From: UBA7672 sp963718145
GTDB lineage: Bacteria; Pseudomonadota; Alphaproteobacteria; Caulobacterales; Hyphomonadaceae
Length of the DNA stretch: 64,000 nucleotides
Direction: 5' to 3'
Assembly (NCBI GenBank): GCA_963718145.1
Contig: CAVQYJ010000010.1
Span: 10,281 to 74,280, forward strand
The notes below the pieces were generated by a model that made no database searches, had not been told where the DNA came from, and saw only the letters and a list, made by a program, of their open reading frames with translations. Both the position numbers and the translations under genes were made by a program. Below, piece by piece: positions 44,304 to 52,565 of this stretch. Numbering within the stretch: position 1 is the first letter of the stretch; every line of letters starts with the position of its first letter.

Positions 44304-44322
44304 TGTCAGGATATTCCTGACA
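44304..44322. promoter_or_regulatory. Operator-like dyad 2 upstream of the ClpX-finger/HTH gene
   Basis: TGTCAGGATATTCCTGACA is an almost perfect 8-bp dyad with a 3-base centre, ending 8 bp before the ribosome-binding site (GGAGGAGG) of the gene at 44341. It repeats the half-site of dyad 1. The pair lies between divergent genes and could control both the HTH gene and the PQQ dehydrogenase. Confidence 0.6.
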
Positions 44323-44340
44323 ACTTTCTGGAGGAGGATC

Positions 44341-44682
44341 ATGGCAAAGTCGAAGGACAAGCTGTTCTGTTCGTTCTGCCGCAAGACGACAAAAGAAGTC
44401 CCCTCGCTCATCGCCGGCCCGGGCGTGCACATCTGCGGGGACTGCGTGAAGATCTGCAACACAATGCTCGATGCGCTGCCTTCGGATGGTTTTGCCGACT
44501 GGGACAAGCTGGGCGATGACGCTCTCCTGTCCAACCTTGAACGCTCGCAGGCGGCCTTCGAGGGCGCGCGCGGCGTGCTGCAGCAGCAGATCGACACGTT
44601 GCGCAAGCGGGAGGTGAGCTGGGCGAAGATCGGCGCGGCGCTGGGCGTCTCCCGACAGGCGGCTTGGGAGAGGTTCGGTTAG
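44341..44682 (+). CDS. ClpX-type C4 zinc finger fused to an HTH-like C-terminus
   Basis: 113 residues. The N-terminus is the ClpX zinc-binding domain alone: 'LFCSFCRKTTKEVPSLIAGPGVHICGDCVKICNTML' (C-x2-C ... C-x2-C). A helical linker leads to 'LQQQIDTLRKREVSWAKIGAALGVSRQAAWERFG', a helix-turn-helix typical of DNA binders. There is no AAA+ domain, so it is not ClpX. In the family the finger may bind adaptor proteins while the HTH binds DNA. The tandem palindromes directly upstream suggest autoregulation. Functionally undefined. Confidence 0.8.
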   Translation: MAKSKDKLFCSFCRKTTKEVPSLIAGPGVHICGDCVKICNTMLDALPSDGFADWDKLGDDALLSNLERSQAAFEGARGVLQQQIDTLRKREVSWAKIGAALGVSRQAAWERFG

Positions 44683-44715
44683 TCGCTAGACTGTGCGCAG
44701 GACAAGGGAGCGGCG

Positions 44716-45135
44716 ATGGACCAGGCGAAACTTGAAGCGCTGCTCGAGACGATCGGGGATGTGAATGATCCGGATGTTCCCGCGCCGCTGGTCTCGCTCG
44801 AGGAGTTCTTCGACGGGAATGACGATGGCGGCTCGATCTGGTGTAACCTGCCCTATGCGCCATCGCCTGCAGAGGTGCGCAAGGTGCTGGAGGGCGTAAG
44901 GGCGCAGGACGACGTGCACGACGTCTTGATCATGGTCACGCAATACGATGGCGAAGGGTCCTGGCCGTTCTCGGACACGGTCGTGTTCGTGACGTCGCTG
45001 GAGGACGAAGACGAGATTGCGGACTTGCTCGGCGCCAATTTCGGGCCAGACGAGATCTACACCGGCCTGCCAGAACGCTGTGAACCCTACACGCCACCCA
45101 AGGGCATGCGCGTGACAACCGCGTGGTGGGATTAG
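44716..45135 (+). CDS. Hypothetical acidic protein
   Basis: 139 residues, very acidic, no signal or membrane segment: 'LEEFFDGNDDGGSIWCNLPYAPSPAEVRKVLEGVRAQDDVHDVLIMVTQYDGEGSWPFSDTVVFVTSLEDEDEIADLLGANFGPDEIY', ending 'GMRVTTAWWD'. The alternating strand/helix pattern suggests a compact alpha/beta fold. The 33-bp spacing and same strand suggest cotranscription with the zinc-finger/HTH gene. No family recognised. Confidence 0.65.
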   Translation: MDQAKLEALLETIGDVNDPDVPAPLVSLEEFFDGNDDGGSIWCNLPYAPSPAEVRKVLEGVRAQDDVHDVLIMVTQYDGEGSWPFSDTVVFVTSLEDEDEIADLLGANFGPDEIYTGLPERCEPYTPPKGMRVTTAWWD

Positions 45136-45208
45136 CGCCCAGCCTCGGGCGGTGCGATCGCGTTCGCCGAGCACGTCGTCCAGTTGCGGAGCGCCGCCTC
45201 ACGGCTGG

Positions 45209-46097
45209 CTATGCGCCCGACGCCTCGACCAGTTCCGCCTGGGATGCCTTGATCGCCAGGGCGATGGCGCGCTCCCAGTCGCTGGCAGTGGCGGCCGACG
45301 TGGCGGCGTCAGGCATGGAGACGGAGCGTGACGCGTTGACGACGCCGCCTTCGAGGCCATGCGCCCCGTTGACGAAGCCCGCCATGGCCTCGCGCGCGCC
45401 GGCGCCCTGTGCGCCATAGCCGGGAACGAGGAAGAGCGCATCGCCTGCCGCAGCGCGAATGCGGGCGGCGTCCTCGGGGCCGGTGGCGCCGGCGACCAGC
45501 ATCAGGCCCGACCAGACCGTCTCCCGACCCTTGAGGCGCTGGACCATTGGCTTCAGCGACTTCGCGACCCGGATGTAGAGCGGTTCGCCGTCGATCAGTT
45601 GCGCCTGGTAGTCCTTCGAGCCGGGATTCGACGTGCGGCAGAGGACGGCAACCCCTTTTCCCTCACGCTCGGCGACCGAGACGAAGGGCTCCAGCGTGTC
45701 GAGTCCCATATAGGGGTTCACGGTGATGGCGTCGCTCGGACAGGCGGACAGCCGCTCCAAGATAGCCTTCAGCATAGCCTTCCGCCGTCGTGCCGATGTC
45801 GCCGCGCTTGGCGTCGAGGATGACGATGAGGCCGGCGTCATGGGCGGCCTCGCAGACTTCCTCGAGCGCCTTGACGCCCCGAGAGCCCCAGCGCTCGAAC
45901 AGGCCGGCCTGCGGCTTCACCACGGCGGCGCGGCCGACGCATTGCGCGACTACCGCCCTGCCCCAGAGCGAGGCCGCCTGCGCCGAGGCGGGACCGAACA
46001 GGGCGGGCAGCAGGGCGGGATGCGGATCGATGCCGACGCAAAGCGGTCCGAGCTTGCGGGTCGCGGCCACCAGCCGGTCAGCGAACGGAGCCTTCAA
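45209..46097 (-). pseudogene. pyrF: Orotidine 5'-phosphate decarboxylase (type 2), frameshifted
   Basis: Two frames make one PyrF. The first, from about 46097 (TTG; GTG at 46115 also possible), reads 'GPLCVGIDPHPALLPALFG' and 'AHDAGLIVILDAKRGDIGTTAEGYAE', with the catalytic D-x-K-R-x-D in 'DAKRGDIG'. The second reads 'AMLKAILERLSACPSDAITVNPYMGLDTLEPFV', 'GVAVLCRTSNPGSKDYQ' and 'LFLVPGYGAQGAG'. The change lies at about 45762-45782, where ATAGCCTTC occurs twice 12 bp apart. This makes OMP into UMP; loss would give uracil auxotrophy, so a base error is likelier than true loss. It overlaps the protease gene. Confidence 0.88.
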
Positions 46098-46933
46098 CGC
46101 TCGCCCACGCGGCACAGCACTTTCACCACGGCGCGTTCGTCGCGCAGCCGGTCGGCTTCCTGGATGTAGGACGAGGGCGCCAGCGGATGCGCGCCGCCGC
46201 CCGAGGCGTTGAAGCCTTGCTCGTCGAGAAAGCGGCGGATCGATTGCGGCGTGGCCGTGTAGATGCGGCCCCGGCGCGGACTTTCGGCGACGGTGACGCC
46301 GATGACGGCGCCGTCGCGGTCGAACACCGGGCCGCCGCTCATGCCCGAGAGCGTGCCTTCGATGCCTTCCGAGCGGTCGGATTCCGCCCAGGTCAGCACC
46401 GGCTCTTCCATGTGGTAGCGGCCGTTGGTGACGAGCTTGGAGCGGGCTTCCAGTGTCGAGGCGGCTTCGCCCGATCGGCCTTGCGGAAAGCCGACATGGT
46501 AGCCGGCTTCGCCAACGCGCAGGTCGCGGTCGAGGTCGAGCTGGAGGGAGGCCGGCGCGCGGTCGGTGATCAGGAGGGCGAGATCGGAATCTTCCGAGGT
46601 GCGCACTTCCTCCACGCGCACCATGCGGCCATCGCCGACGGAAAGGCCGACGCGCGAGCAGCCGTCGACCACGTGGCGGGCCGTGAGCCAGGCCCCGGAG
46701 CGGTTGATGGCGAAGGCGGTGCCGATGCCGTCTTCGGCGTCGCCGACCTGGACGATGACCCGTTCGTCAAACGGATCGGGATCGGGCAGCACCGGTCCCC
46801 GGTTGAGGTCCACGGTCTGGACTGTTTCGGTCGGGCCTACCGGCACGCGGTTCGCGTTGCGCTCGGCCCAGAACAGGCCGGCGACAATCATGGTCAGGAC
46901 CACGCAATAGACCAGCCAGTCAGGCAACCTCAT
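46094..46933 (-). CDS. Membrane-anchored trypsin-like serine protease
   Basis: 279 residues: one N-terminal anchor ('WLVYCVVLTMIVAGLFWAE'), then a periplasmic trypsin-like domain with a complete triad. The His is in 'AWLTARHVVDGC', the Asp in 'EVRTSEDSDLALLIT', and the Ser in 'GTLSGMSGGPVFDRDGAVIGVTVAES'. The family is typically Tsp/DegP-like but has no PDZ domain. It may cleave periplasmic proteins near the membrane. It overlaps the start of pyrF. Confidence 0.87.
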   Translation of the reverse strand: MRLPDWLVYCVVLTMIVAGLFWAERNANRVPVGPTETVQTVDLNRGPVLPDPDPFDERVIVQVGDAEDGIGTAFAINRSGAWLTARHVVDGCSRVGLSVGDGRMVRVEEVRTSEDSDLALLITDRAPASLQLDLDRDLRVGEAGYHVGFPQGRSGEAASTLEARSKLVTNGRYHMEEPVLTWAESDRSEGIEGTLSGMSGGPVFDRDGAVIGVTVAESPRRGRIYTATPQSIRRFLDEQGFNASGGGAHPLAPSSYIQEADRLRDERAVVKVLCRVGER

Positions 46934-47115
46934 GCACGTCTCCGCATCCCTCTATATTCGGGCGAGATGCGGCAGCCACAAGGCGCCATCAGCGCCGGGA
47001 TCCGCCTGATTTGCCGGGCGACCCGGAGCAAGTGCAGCTCCGCGTTGGGGCCGCCGCTGGTCGAGGCGTTCCGGCAAGTAGTCGCAGATGAAACGCCCCG
47101 TTCCACTTGTGGGGT

Positions 47116-47535
47116 CTAGACTGCAACTACGGCCATAACTGCGGCTGCAACTGCGACCATTGTCATGATAAGAGTGAGCGCAACCGCAACCACCCGCATC
47201 GTCGACTGCTTCTTCCGCAGTCCTTCCGGGGCCTTGTCGCGGCGTGGCGCCAGCGTCCAGACGTTCGAGAGGAAGCCGAGGGCGGCGACGATGGCGATGA
47301 TGCCGGACGCCGTCGCGCCAGAGAGCAGCGCACAGCCTGCCGAGATGCCGAGCAGCGCCGCCTGGAAGCCCGCCGTGGCGGAGAGCACCTTGCGCAGCAT
47401 GCGGTCCGCGCGGCCGTGGTCGAGCCCATCGAACGCGGTGTTGGCGACGATCACCGCTGCCGTCCATCCGGACGCAGCAGCGCCGCCCGCAAGCATGGCG
47501 GCGGTTGCATGGAGGATGCTGGCCAGATCCGGCAT
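47116..47535 (-). CDS. Hypothetical membrane protein
   Basis: 139 residues with hydrophobic segments near residues 10-32 ('TAAMLAGGAAASGWTAAVIVA'), 55-95 ('AALLGISAGCALLSGATASGIIAIVAALGFL') and 115-139 ('VVAVALTLIMTMVAVAAAVMAVVAV'). Between them are basic loops ('GLDHGRADRMLRKVL', 'RRDKAPEGLRKKQ'). No family recognised. The C-terminus is unusually Ala/Val-rich. Confidence 0.55.
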   Translation of the reverse strand: MPDLASILHATAAMLAGGAAASGWTAAVIVANTAFDGLDHGRADRMLRKVLSATAGFQAALLGISAGCALLSGATASGIIAIVAALGFLSNVWTLAPRRDKAPEGLRKKQSTMRVVAVALTLIMTMVAVAAAVMAVVAV

Positions 47536-47696
47536 GAACGCCCCTTACGTCTTATCCGGCCCCCCGCCGGACCTACCGACCCTACTCCAGCCTCTAGAGA
47601 GATTCGCGCGGCCGCGTGAGTGATTGCGGGGGATTGCGTTCCACAGCGGGCAGCCCGACTGTGCCGTTCAATTCGTTGAAGAATTGAGAGCTTTTC

Positions 47697-48449
47697 ATGC
47701 GGATACACCTCATCGCCGCCGCCGCGGCAACCGGGCTTGGCCTTCTTGCCGCAGCCTGCAACCAGCCGCCCGCGGCGCCCAGCGCGGAGGAGACCAAGCC
47801 TGTGGCCGACACCAAGCCTGCCGATCCCGGCGCGCCGGATCCCTTCCTCTACGCGGCTAATTTCGAGTGCGAGAGCGGGTCCAAGATCGACATCGTGTTC
47901 GAGAGCGGCGCAGAGCGCACGGCGCTCTACCGGATCGACGGCGGCGCGCCGAAACAGATCCCGCCCGATCCGGCCGCACAAAGCGGCATGGTGTTCAAGG
48001 ACGCTTCGGCGACACTGAGCTTTGAAGGCGACGGGCTGCAGATGACGTCGGGCGGAGCAACCAAGGTCTGCAAGTTCGTCTCGCGCTCTTTGCCGCCTCC
48101 CGCTGTTCCCGGCGTGGTTCGAGACGTGAAGGCGCAGGATGCGGGCGCGTCGGTTACAATGAAGGTCGGAGAGAAGATCTCAGTCTCGCTCTCTGGCATT
48201 CCGACGGCCGGGTATGTGTGGAGCGCGGATAGTCCGCCAGCCTTCGTCAAGGCGAGCGATGGGCCAGGCGGCGCGACCTCATCGGCGCAGTTCCTTCCGG
48301 GCTTTGCCGGCGGAAACCACTGGCAGGTAACGGTGATCGAGGCGATGGCGAAGGGGGAGGCGGAAATCGCGCTCGTCAACAAGCGGCCGTGGGAAGACAA
48401 GGCTGCTCCCGATGACGAGCGCTTCAAGTTCAAGCTGAAGGTGGAATAG
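47697..48449 (+). CDS. MliC - chagasin (I42) fusion lipoprotein
   Basis: 250 residues. 'IAAAAATGLGLLAAAC' is a lipobox signal. Residues about 50-125 resemble MliC, the inhibitor of c-type lysozyme ('FLYAANFECESGSKIDIVFESGAERTALYRIDGG', 'ATLSFEGDGLQMTSGGATKVCK'). Residues about 145-250 resemble a chagasin-like inhibitor of C1 cysteine proteases. They carry counterparts of its three loops: 'IPTAGYVW' (NPTTGYxW), 'LPGFAGGNHWQ' (GxGG) and 'NKRPWED' (RPW/F). A periplasmic lipoprotein defending against both lysozyme and cysteine proteases is inferred. Its tail overlaps the PRC-barrel gene by 20 bp, in convergent orientation. Confidence 0.85.
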   Translation: MRIHLIAAAAATGLGLLAAACNQPPAAPSAEETKPVADTKPADPGAPDPFLYAANFECESGSKIDIVFESGAERTALYRIDGGAPKQIPPDPAAQSGMVFKDASATLSFEGDGLQMTSGGATKVCKFVSRSLPPPAVPGVVRDVKAQDAGASVTMKVGEKISVSLSGIPTAGYVWSADSPPAFVKASDGPGGATSSAQFLPGFAGGNHWQVTVIEAMAKGEAEIALVNKRPWEDKAAPDDERFKFKLKVE

Positions 48450-48819
48450 GGGCCGCCACGATACGCGTGACCGCAATTGCGCGCGCGGAGAGAAGATCCT
48501 CGGCGAGAGCAACATCGACCTGCCTTGAGCGCGGATCAAACCAGGCGCGGAAGGAGGCGATACGCGCCGCTCCGCCGGCATCGAGCAAGATAGTGATCCA
48601 GCGGGCGCGGCCCTTGTCATCGACCTCGACGGAAGCGACCCGGCCGACCCTTTCGCCAGCCGAATCGTGGACGGCATAGCCGGCCAGCCCTGAGACGGTG
48701 GCGTTGGAAAGGCGGACAGGATCGGTTTGCGGGGTGGCGGCCATGCCGCCTGCGGCCAGGGCCAGCAACGCGGCAAGGCCGGTCGAGAGACATGTCACCT
48801 GATTTTGGCGAGGCGTCAT
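48430..48819 (-). CDS. Exported PRC-barrel-like protein
   Basis: 129 residues with a signal peptide ('LSTGLAALLALAAGGMAA'). The core 'VRLSNATVSGLAGYAVHDSAGERVGRVASVEVDDKGRARWITILLDAGGAARIASFRAWFDPRSRQVDVAL' has the strand pattern of PRC-barrel domains ('G..V.D..GE.VG.V..V.VD..G....v'). The role is unknown; such domains in exported proteins may bind other envelope components. Confidence 0.7.
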   Translation of the reverse strand: MTPRQNQVTCLSTGLAALLALAAGGMAATPQTDPVRLSNATVSGLAGYAVHDSAGERVGRVASVEVDDKGRARWITILLDAGGAARIASFRAWFDPRSRQVDVALAEDLLSARAIAVTRIVAAPIPPSA

Positions 48820-48922
48820 CGTCTTGTTCCAGCCATACCCGCGTAGGAAACGGGGGCTTGGCTCTGGGGTTCCTTGCGGTACGCATGTGGCTCAAATTGG
48901 CTGGCATATTCGGGAAAGTCGG

Positions 48923-49684
48923 ATGGTCACGCGGTATCTGGCCTGGGCCTGCAGAGGGGCGCTTGTCCTTCTCGCGGCTTGTTCGCCCCGCATCCCGCAG
49001 CCTGACGTCGAAGACATCGCTGCCGCGCGCAAGGCCGCCATCGCTTTTGACGTGCGCATGAAGCTGGAGATCACCGACCGGCTGGACCGCAACGAGGATC
49101 CGGTCGCGATCTATCTTGCCTATGCTGACCACGTACCGGGCTGGGCCAAGGAGATCAGCGACAGCGTGAAGTTCGAGTTCAGCCGGACATCGCTGGCGCC
49201 GCGCAATCCGGCCGCTGGGTCCGACGCCTGGGAGTCGAGCCAGATGGAGCTGTTCAGCTACATGGTCGATGCAGGCAAGGACCCCAACGAGCTTGAGGCG
49301 GCCGAGATCCGGCGGGAAGGCGATGCGGATGTTTTCCGCTGGATGCGGCCAGTCGTGATGGCCGAGGCGTGCCTCGCCTGCCATGGCGAGCAACTCGACC
49401 CGCGCATCAGGCTCCTGTTGGCGCAGGAGTATCCGCTGGATGCCGCGACAGGGTATTTCGAGGGGCAAATCGGCGGGGCCTATTCCGTGCGGAAGGTCCT
49501 CAGCGTGAACGGCAAGCCGCCGCCGCCCTACCAGCCCACGCCCCTGCCCCCACGCCTGCCGGCAGACGAGCGCCAGCCCGGTGACGCGCCGCTGGTGCAG
49601 CCGGAGACCTCAGCGCCGGTCCAGCCCGAACGCTTGCCTGACGACCTGCCTCCCGATGAGCCGCCGCCGGACGCGCCGTTTTGA
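48923..49684 (+). CDS. DUF3365/Tll0287-like c-type haem-binding lipoprotein
   Basis: 253 residues from the ATG at 48923. Lipobox 'LAWACRGALVLLAAC'. The domain has 'DAWESSQMELFSYMVDAGKDPNELE', 'FRWMRPVVMAEACLACHGEQLDP' with one CxxCH haem c motif, and 'GYFEGQIGGAYSVRKVL', which match the Tll0287-like haem-binding fold thought to sense redox or gases. The last 60 residues are a Pro/Asp/Glu-rich tail, unusual for the family. It lies 70 bp upstream of the alternative oxidase gene, same strand. Confidence 0.85.
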   Translation: MVTRYLAWACRGALVLLAACSPRIPQPDVEDIAAARKAAIAFDVRMKLEITDRLDRNEDPVAIYLAYADHVPGWAKEISDSVKFEFSRTSLAPRNPAAGSDAWESSQMELFSYMVDAGKDPNELEAAEIRREGDADVFRWMRPVVMAEACLACHGEQLDPRIRLLLAQEYPLDAATGYFEGQIGGAYSVRKVLSVNGKPPPPYQPTPLPPRLPADERQPGDAPLVQPETSAPVQPERLPDDLPPDEPPPDAPF

Positions 49685-49754
49685 CCTGCGGCATTGTTTC
49701 TCGATGCCTTGAAGGCTTGTTGGAAGGTTCGGGCGCCTTCATCATATCTGCCTC

Positions 49755-50462
49755 ATGACGGATCTGGCGCGCCATCACCCACCGCATGGTATGTCCGACC
49801 ACATCGGGCTGGGCATCACGCGGTTCCTGCGCTTCTTCGCCGACACGTTTTTCGCGAAGAGATACGGCCATCGCGCCATCGTTCTGGAAACGGTGGCAGC
49901 CGTGCCCGGCATGGTCGGCGGCATGATGAACCATCTGAAGTCGCTGCGGCGCATGCGCGATGATGACGGCTGGATCAAAGAGCTGCTCGAGGAGGCCGAG
50001 AACGAGCGCATGCACCTGATGGCGTTCGTGGCGCTGTTCAAGCCGAACTGGTTCGAGCGGGTGCTGGTGCTGATCGCGCAGGGCGTGTTCTGGAACATCT
50101 ACTTCCTGATATACCTGTTCGCGCCCCGGACGGCGCACCGGACGATCGGGTATTTCGAGGAGGAAGCCGTGATCTCGTACACGCAGTTCCTGAGCGAGAT
50201 CGATGAAGGCCGGATCGAGAATGTGCCGGCGCCGAAGCTGGCGATCGACTACTGGAAGATGGCGCCCGACGCGCGGTTGCGCGATCTCGTCATTGCCGTG
50301 CGCGCCGACGAGGCCAAGCATCGCGACGTGAACCACGGCTATGCGGCGAAGCTGGATGCGACAAGGACGCCGGGAGCGCGGATCGGCGAAGGCGACGGCG
50401 AGCTTCCCGAGAATCCCGAACAACATAGCCCGCGACCGGCGGCGCCGGTGACAAGGACCTGA
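49755..50462 (+). CDS. aox: Alternative oxidase (ubiquinol oxidase, di-iron)
   Basis: 235 residues. The four conserved AOX regions with di-iron ligands are present: 'RAIVLETVAAVPGMVGGMMNHL', 'LLEEAENERMHLMAF', 'YFEEEAVISYTQFL' and 'IAVRADEAKHRDVNHGYA', giving all Glu and His ligands. One hydrophobic helical pair ('LVLIAQGVFWNIYFLIYLFAP') matches the monotopic membrane surface. It oxidises ubiquinol to ubiquinone by reducing oxygen to water without pumping protons, and resists cyanide and nitric oxide. AOX is patchy in bacteria, mainly in alphaproteobacteria. A Pro-rich tail closes the protein. The haem lipoprotein upstream may sense the condition that calls for it. Confidence 0.93.
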   Translation: MTDLARHHPPHGMSDHIGLGITRFLRFFADTFFAKRYGHRAIVLETVAAVPGMVGGMMNHLKSLRRMRDDDGWIKELLEEAENERMHLMAFVALFKPNWFERVLVLIAQGVFWNIYFLIYLFAPRTAHRTIGYFEEEAVISYTQFLSEIDEGRIENVPAPKLAIDYWKMAPDARLRDLVIAVRADEAKHRDVNHGYAAKLDATRTPGARIGEGDGELPENPEQHSPRPAAPVTRT

Positions 50463-50487
50463 CGAGCAACTTTCACGCCGTCAGAGT

Positions 50488-51576
50488 TCAGGCCTTTGCG
50501 CCCTTCTTGCCCGCGCCGTAAACAGGCGCGCTGGCGGCGGAGACTTCGTCGAGCGGCCAGCGGGCGCGGGCGGGCGTGTCCAGCGGGTCAGACAGCCCCA
50601 GTCGAAGGCGCTCGGCGCCGGCCAGCGCGATCATGGCGGCGTTGTCGGTGCACCATTTCAGTGGCGGCGCAGCGAAACGGAAGCCAGCGCGGCGGGACTC
50701 GGCTTCGAGACGGGCGCGCAGGGCCGTGTTGGCGGCGACGCCCCCGGCGACGACGAAAATGTGGCTGTCCGAGAGATGCGAGACCAGTTCCATCGCACGG
50801 GCGGAGCGGGCGGCCAGGATGTCGGCGACTGCGGCCTGAAAGCTGGCGCAGACGTCGGCGCAACGCGTCTCGGTCAGTGGCCCTTCTTCTACGGCGCGGC
50901 GCACGGCGGTCTTGAGGCCAGAGAAGCTCATGTCGAGGCCAGGGCGATCGAGCAGCGGGCGCGGCAGATCGATGGCGAAGGGATTGCCCTGCTCGGCTTC
51001 GCGCTCGACGGCGGGCCCGCCGGCGCCAGCAAGGCCGAGGAGTTTGGCGGTCTTGTCGAACGCTTCGCCTGCTGCATCGTCGATGGTTGAACCGAGGCGC
51101 TGGTAGCGGCCGACGCCCTCCACGAACACGAACTGGCAATGTCCGCCGGAGACCAGGAGCAACAGGTAGGGAAACGGAATGTCTTCGGACAGGCGCGGCG
51201 AAAGCGCGTGGCCTTCGAGGTGGTTCACGGCGACGAGCGGCAGGCCGCGCGCAAGCGCGATGGCCTTTGCGGTTGAAAGGCCGACCATAACCCCGCCGAT
51301 GAGGCCAGGGCCGGCGGTCGCTGCGATGCCGGAGAGCCCGCCCCAGGTCTCTCCGGCGTGCTGCATGACCAGCCGAATCAGGCCGTCGATGCGTTCGACA
51401 TGGGCGCGGGCTGCGATCTCCGGGACGACGCCGCCATAAAGGGCGTGGTCGGAGGTCTGGCTGGCGATGCGCTCGGCGAGGACTTCGACGCCGTTTGGAG
51501 ACAGGCGCACGACGGCCGCAGCGGTTTCATCGCAGCTCGTCTCGAGGCCCAGTACGGTAAGCGTGTCTTGCGTCAT
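50488..51576 (-). CDS. tsaD: tRNA N6-adenosine threonylcarbamoyltransferase TsaD
   Basis: 362 residues. 'LTVLGLETSCDETAAAVV' is the family start, with metal-binding His pair 'VPEIAARAHVERI' and 'ATAGPGLIGGVMVGLSTAKAIALARGLPLVAVNHLEGHALSP' (HxxH-type), the ASKHA fold 'LLLLVSGGHCQFVFVEG', 'GRYQRLGSTIDDAAGEAFDKTAKLLGL' and 'IFVVAGGVAANTALR'. It attaches the threonylcarbamoyl group to A37 of ANN-decoding tRNAs. It is divergent from hemC 45 bp away, a conserved alphaproteobacterial arrangement. Confidence 0.97.
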   Translation of the reverse strand: MTQDTLTVLGLETSCDETAAAVVRLSPNGVEVLAERIASQTSDHALYGGVVPEIAARAHVERIDGLIRLVMQHAGETWGGLSGIAATAGPGLIGGVMVGLSTAKAIALARGLPLVAVNHLEGHALSPRLSEDIPFPYLLLLVSGGHCQFVFVEGVGRYQRLGSTIDDAAGEAFDKTAKLLGLAGAGGPAVEREAEQGNPFAIDLPRPLLDRPGLDMSFSGLKTAVRRAVEEGPLTETRCADVCASFQAAVADILAARSARAMELVSHLSDSHIFVVAGGVAANTALRARLEAESRRAGFRFAAPPLKWCTDNAAMIALAGAERLRLGLSDPLDTPARARWPLDEVSAASAPVYGAGKKGAKA

Positions 51577-51620
51577 TGCGGCGGCGCTTGTACGCCGCGA
51601 GCGAGGCTGAAGGAACCCCT

Positions 51621-52565
51621 ATGCCGCACGCGCCCGGCCCTGAGGCAAAGCTTGTCCGCATCGGCGCCCGCGGATCACCTCTCGCGCTGGTGCAGGCGAA
51701 CTATTTTGCTGATCTCCTGAAAGCCGTGGGAGGCATCGAGACCTCGATCCACCCCTTCACCACGACCGGCGACAAGATCCTCGACAAGCCGCTGCAGGAT
51801 GCCGGCGGCAAGGGGCTGTTCACCAAGGAGCTCGATCGCGCGCAGGAAGTGAGCGAGATCGACGTGGCGGTGCACTCGCTGAAGGACGTGACCGTCACCC
51901 TGCCTGAGCACATCTATCTTGCGGCCTTCCTGCCTCGCGAGGATCCGCGCGACTGCCTGATCGGGCCGTGGGCGCGCATCGCGGACCTGCCGTACGGCGC
52001 AGTGATCGGCACGTCGAGCATCCGCCGCAAGTCGCAGCTGATGGCCATACGGCCGGATCTCAAGCCCGTGACATTCCGGGGCAATGTGCAGACGCGGCTG
52101 CGCAAGCTCGCCGAGGGGGAGGCGCAGGCGACGATCCTGGCGGCGGCGGGTCTCAAGCGGCTGGGCATGCTCGACCGGGCGGCAGGCATCATCCCGCCCG
52201 AGGACATGCTGCCCTCGGGCGGCCAGGGCATTATCGGGGTCACGCTGCGCAAGGACGCGCCGGACTGGCTGCAGGACGCGTGCAGCGAAGTTGACGACCG
52301 CAATGCGCGCCTCGCCGCCATCGCCGAGCGCGCGTTCCTGAGGCGGCTCGACGGGTCGTGCCGCACGCCGATCGCGGCGCATTTTCGCCTGACGCCGGGC
52401 GGCGCGGAGATGGCAGGCGAAGTTCTTTCCGACGCGGGCGACCGGCGCTGGCGGGCCGAAGGCAAGCTTGCAGGCGCGCCGGACGAAGCGCAGGCCGAGA
52501 CGCTGGGCCTGTCTCTCGCCGAACAGGTTGCGGCGAGGCGTGACCAGGACCTCGGCGCGGGATGA
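51621..52565 (+). CDS. hemC: Porphobilinogen deaminase (hydroxymethylbilane synthase)
   Basis: 314 residues from the ATG at 51621. 'VRIGARGSPLALVQANYFADLL', 'GKGLFTKELDRAQEVSEIDVAVHSLKDV', 'AVIGTSSIRRKSQL', 'RPDLKPVTFRGNVQTRLRKL' and the dipyrromethane-cofactor Cys in 'RRLDGSCRTPIAAH' are all present. It condenses four porphobilinogens into hydroxymethylbilane for haem synthesis. It overlaps hemD by 4 bp, and the next enzyme of the pathway is the next gene. Confidence 0.97.
   Translation: MPHAPGPEAKLVRIGARGSPLALVQANYFADLLKAVGGIETSIHPFTTTGDKILDKPLQDAGGKGLFTKELDRAQEVSEIDVAVHSLKDVTVTLPEHIYLAAFLPREDPRDCLIGPWARIADLPYGAVIGTSSIRRKSQLMAIRPDLKPVTFRGNVQTRLRKLAEGEAQATILAAAGLKRLGMLDRAAGIIPPEDMLPSGGQGIIGVTLRKDAPDWLQDACSEVDDRNARLAAIAERAFLRRLDGSCRTPIAAHFRLTPGGAEMAGEVLSDAGDRRWRAEGKLAGAPDEAQAETLGLSLAEQVAARRDQDLGAG

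Noticed and set aside
42063..44519. An 818-codon open frame on the plus strand opposite the PQQ dehydrogenase gene
   Set aside because: It is the antisense shadow of a high-GC gene. It has no family motif, is full of Arg/Gly/Ala, and the minus-strand gene carries all catalytic and haem motifs.
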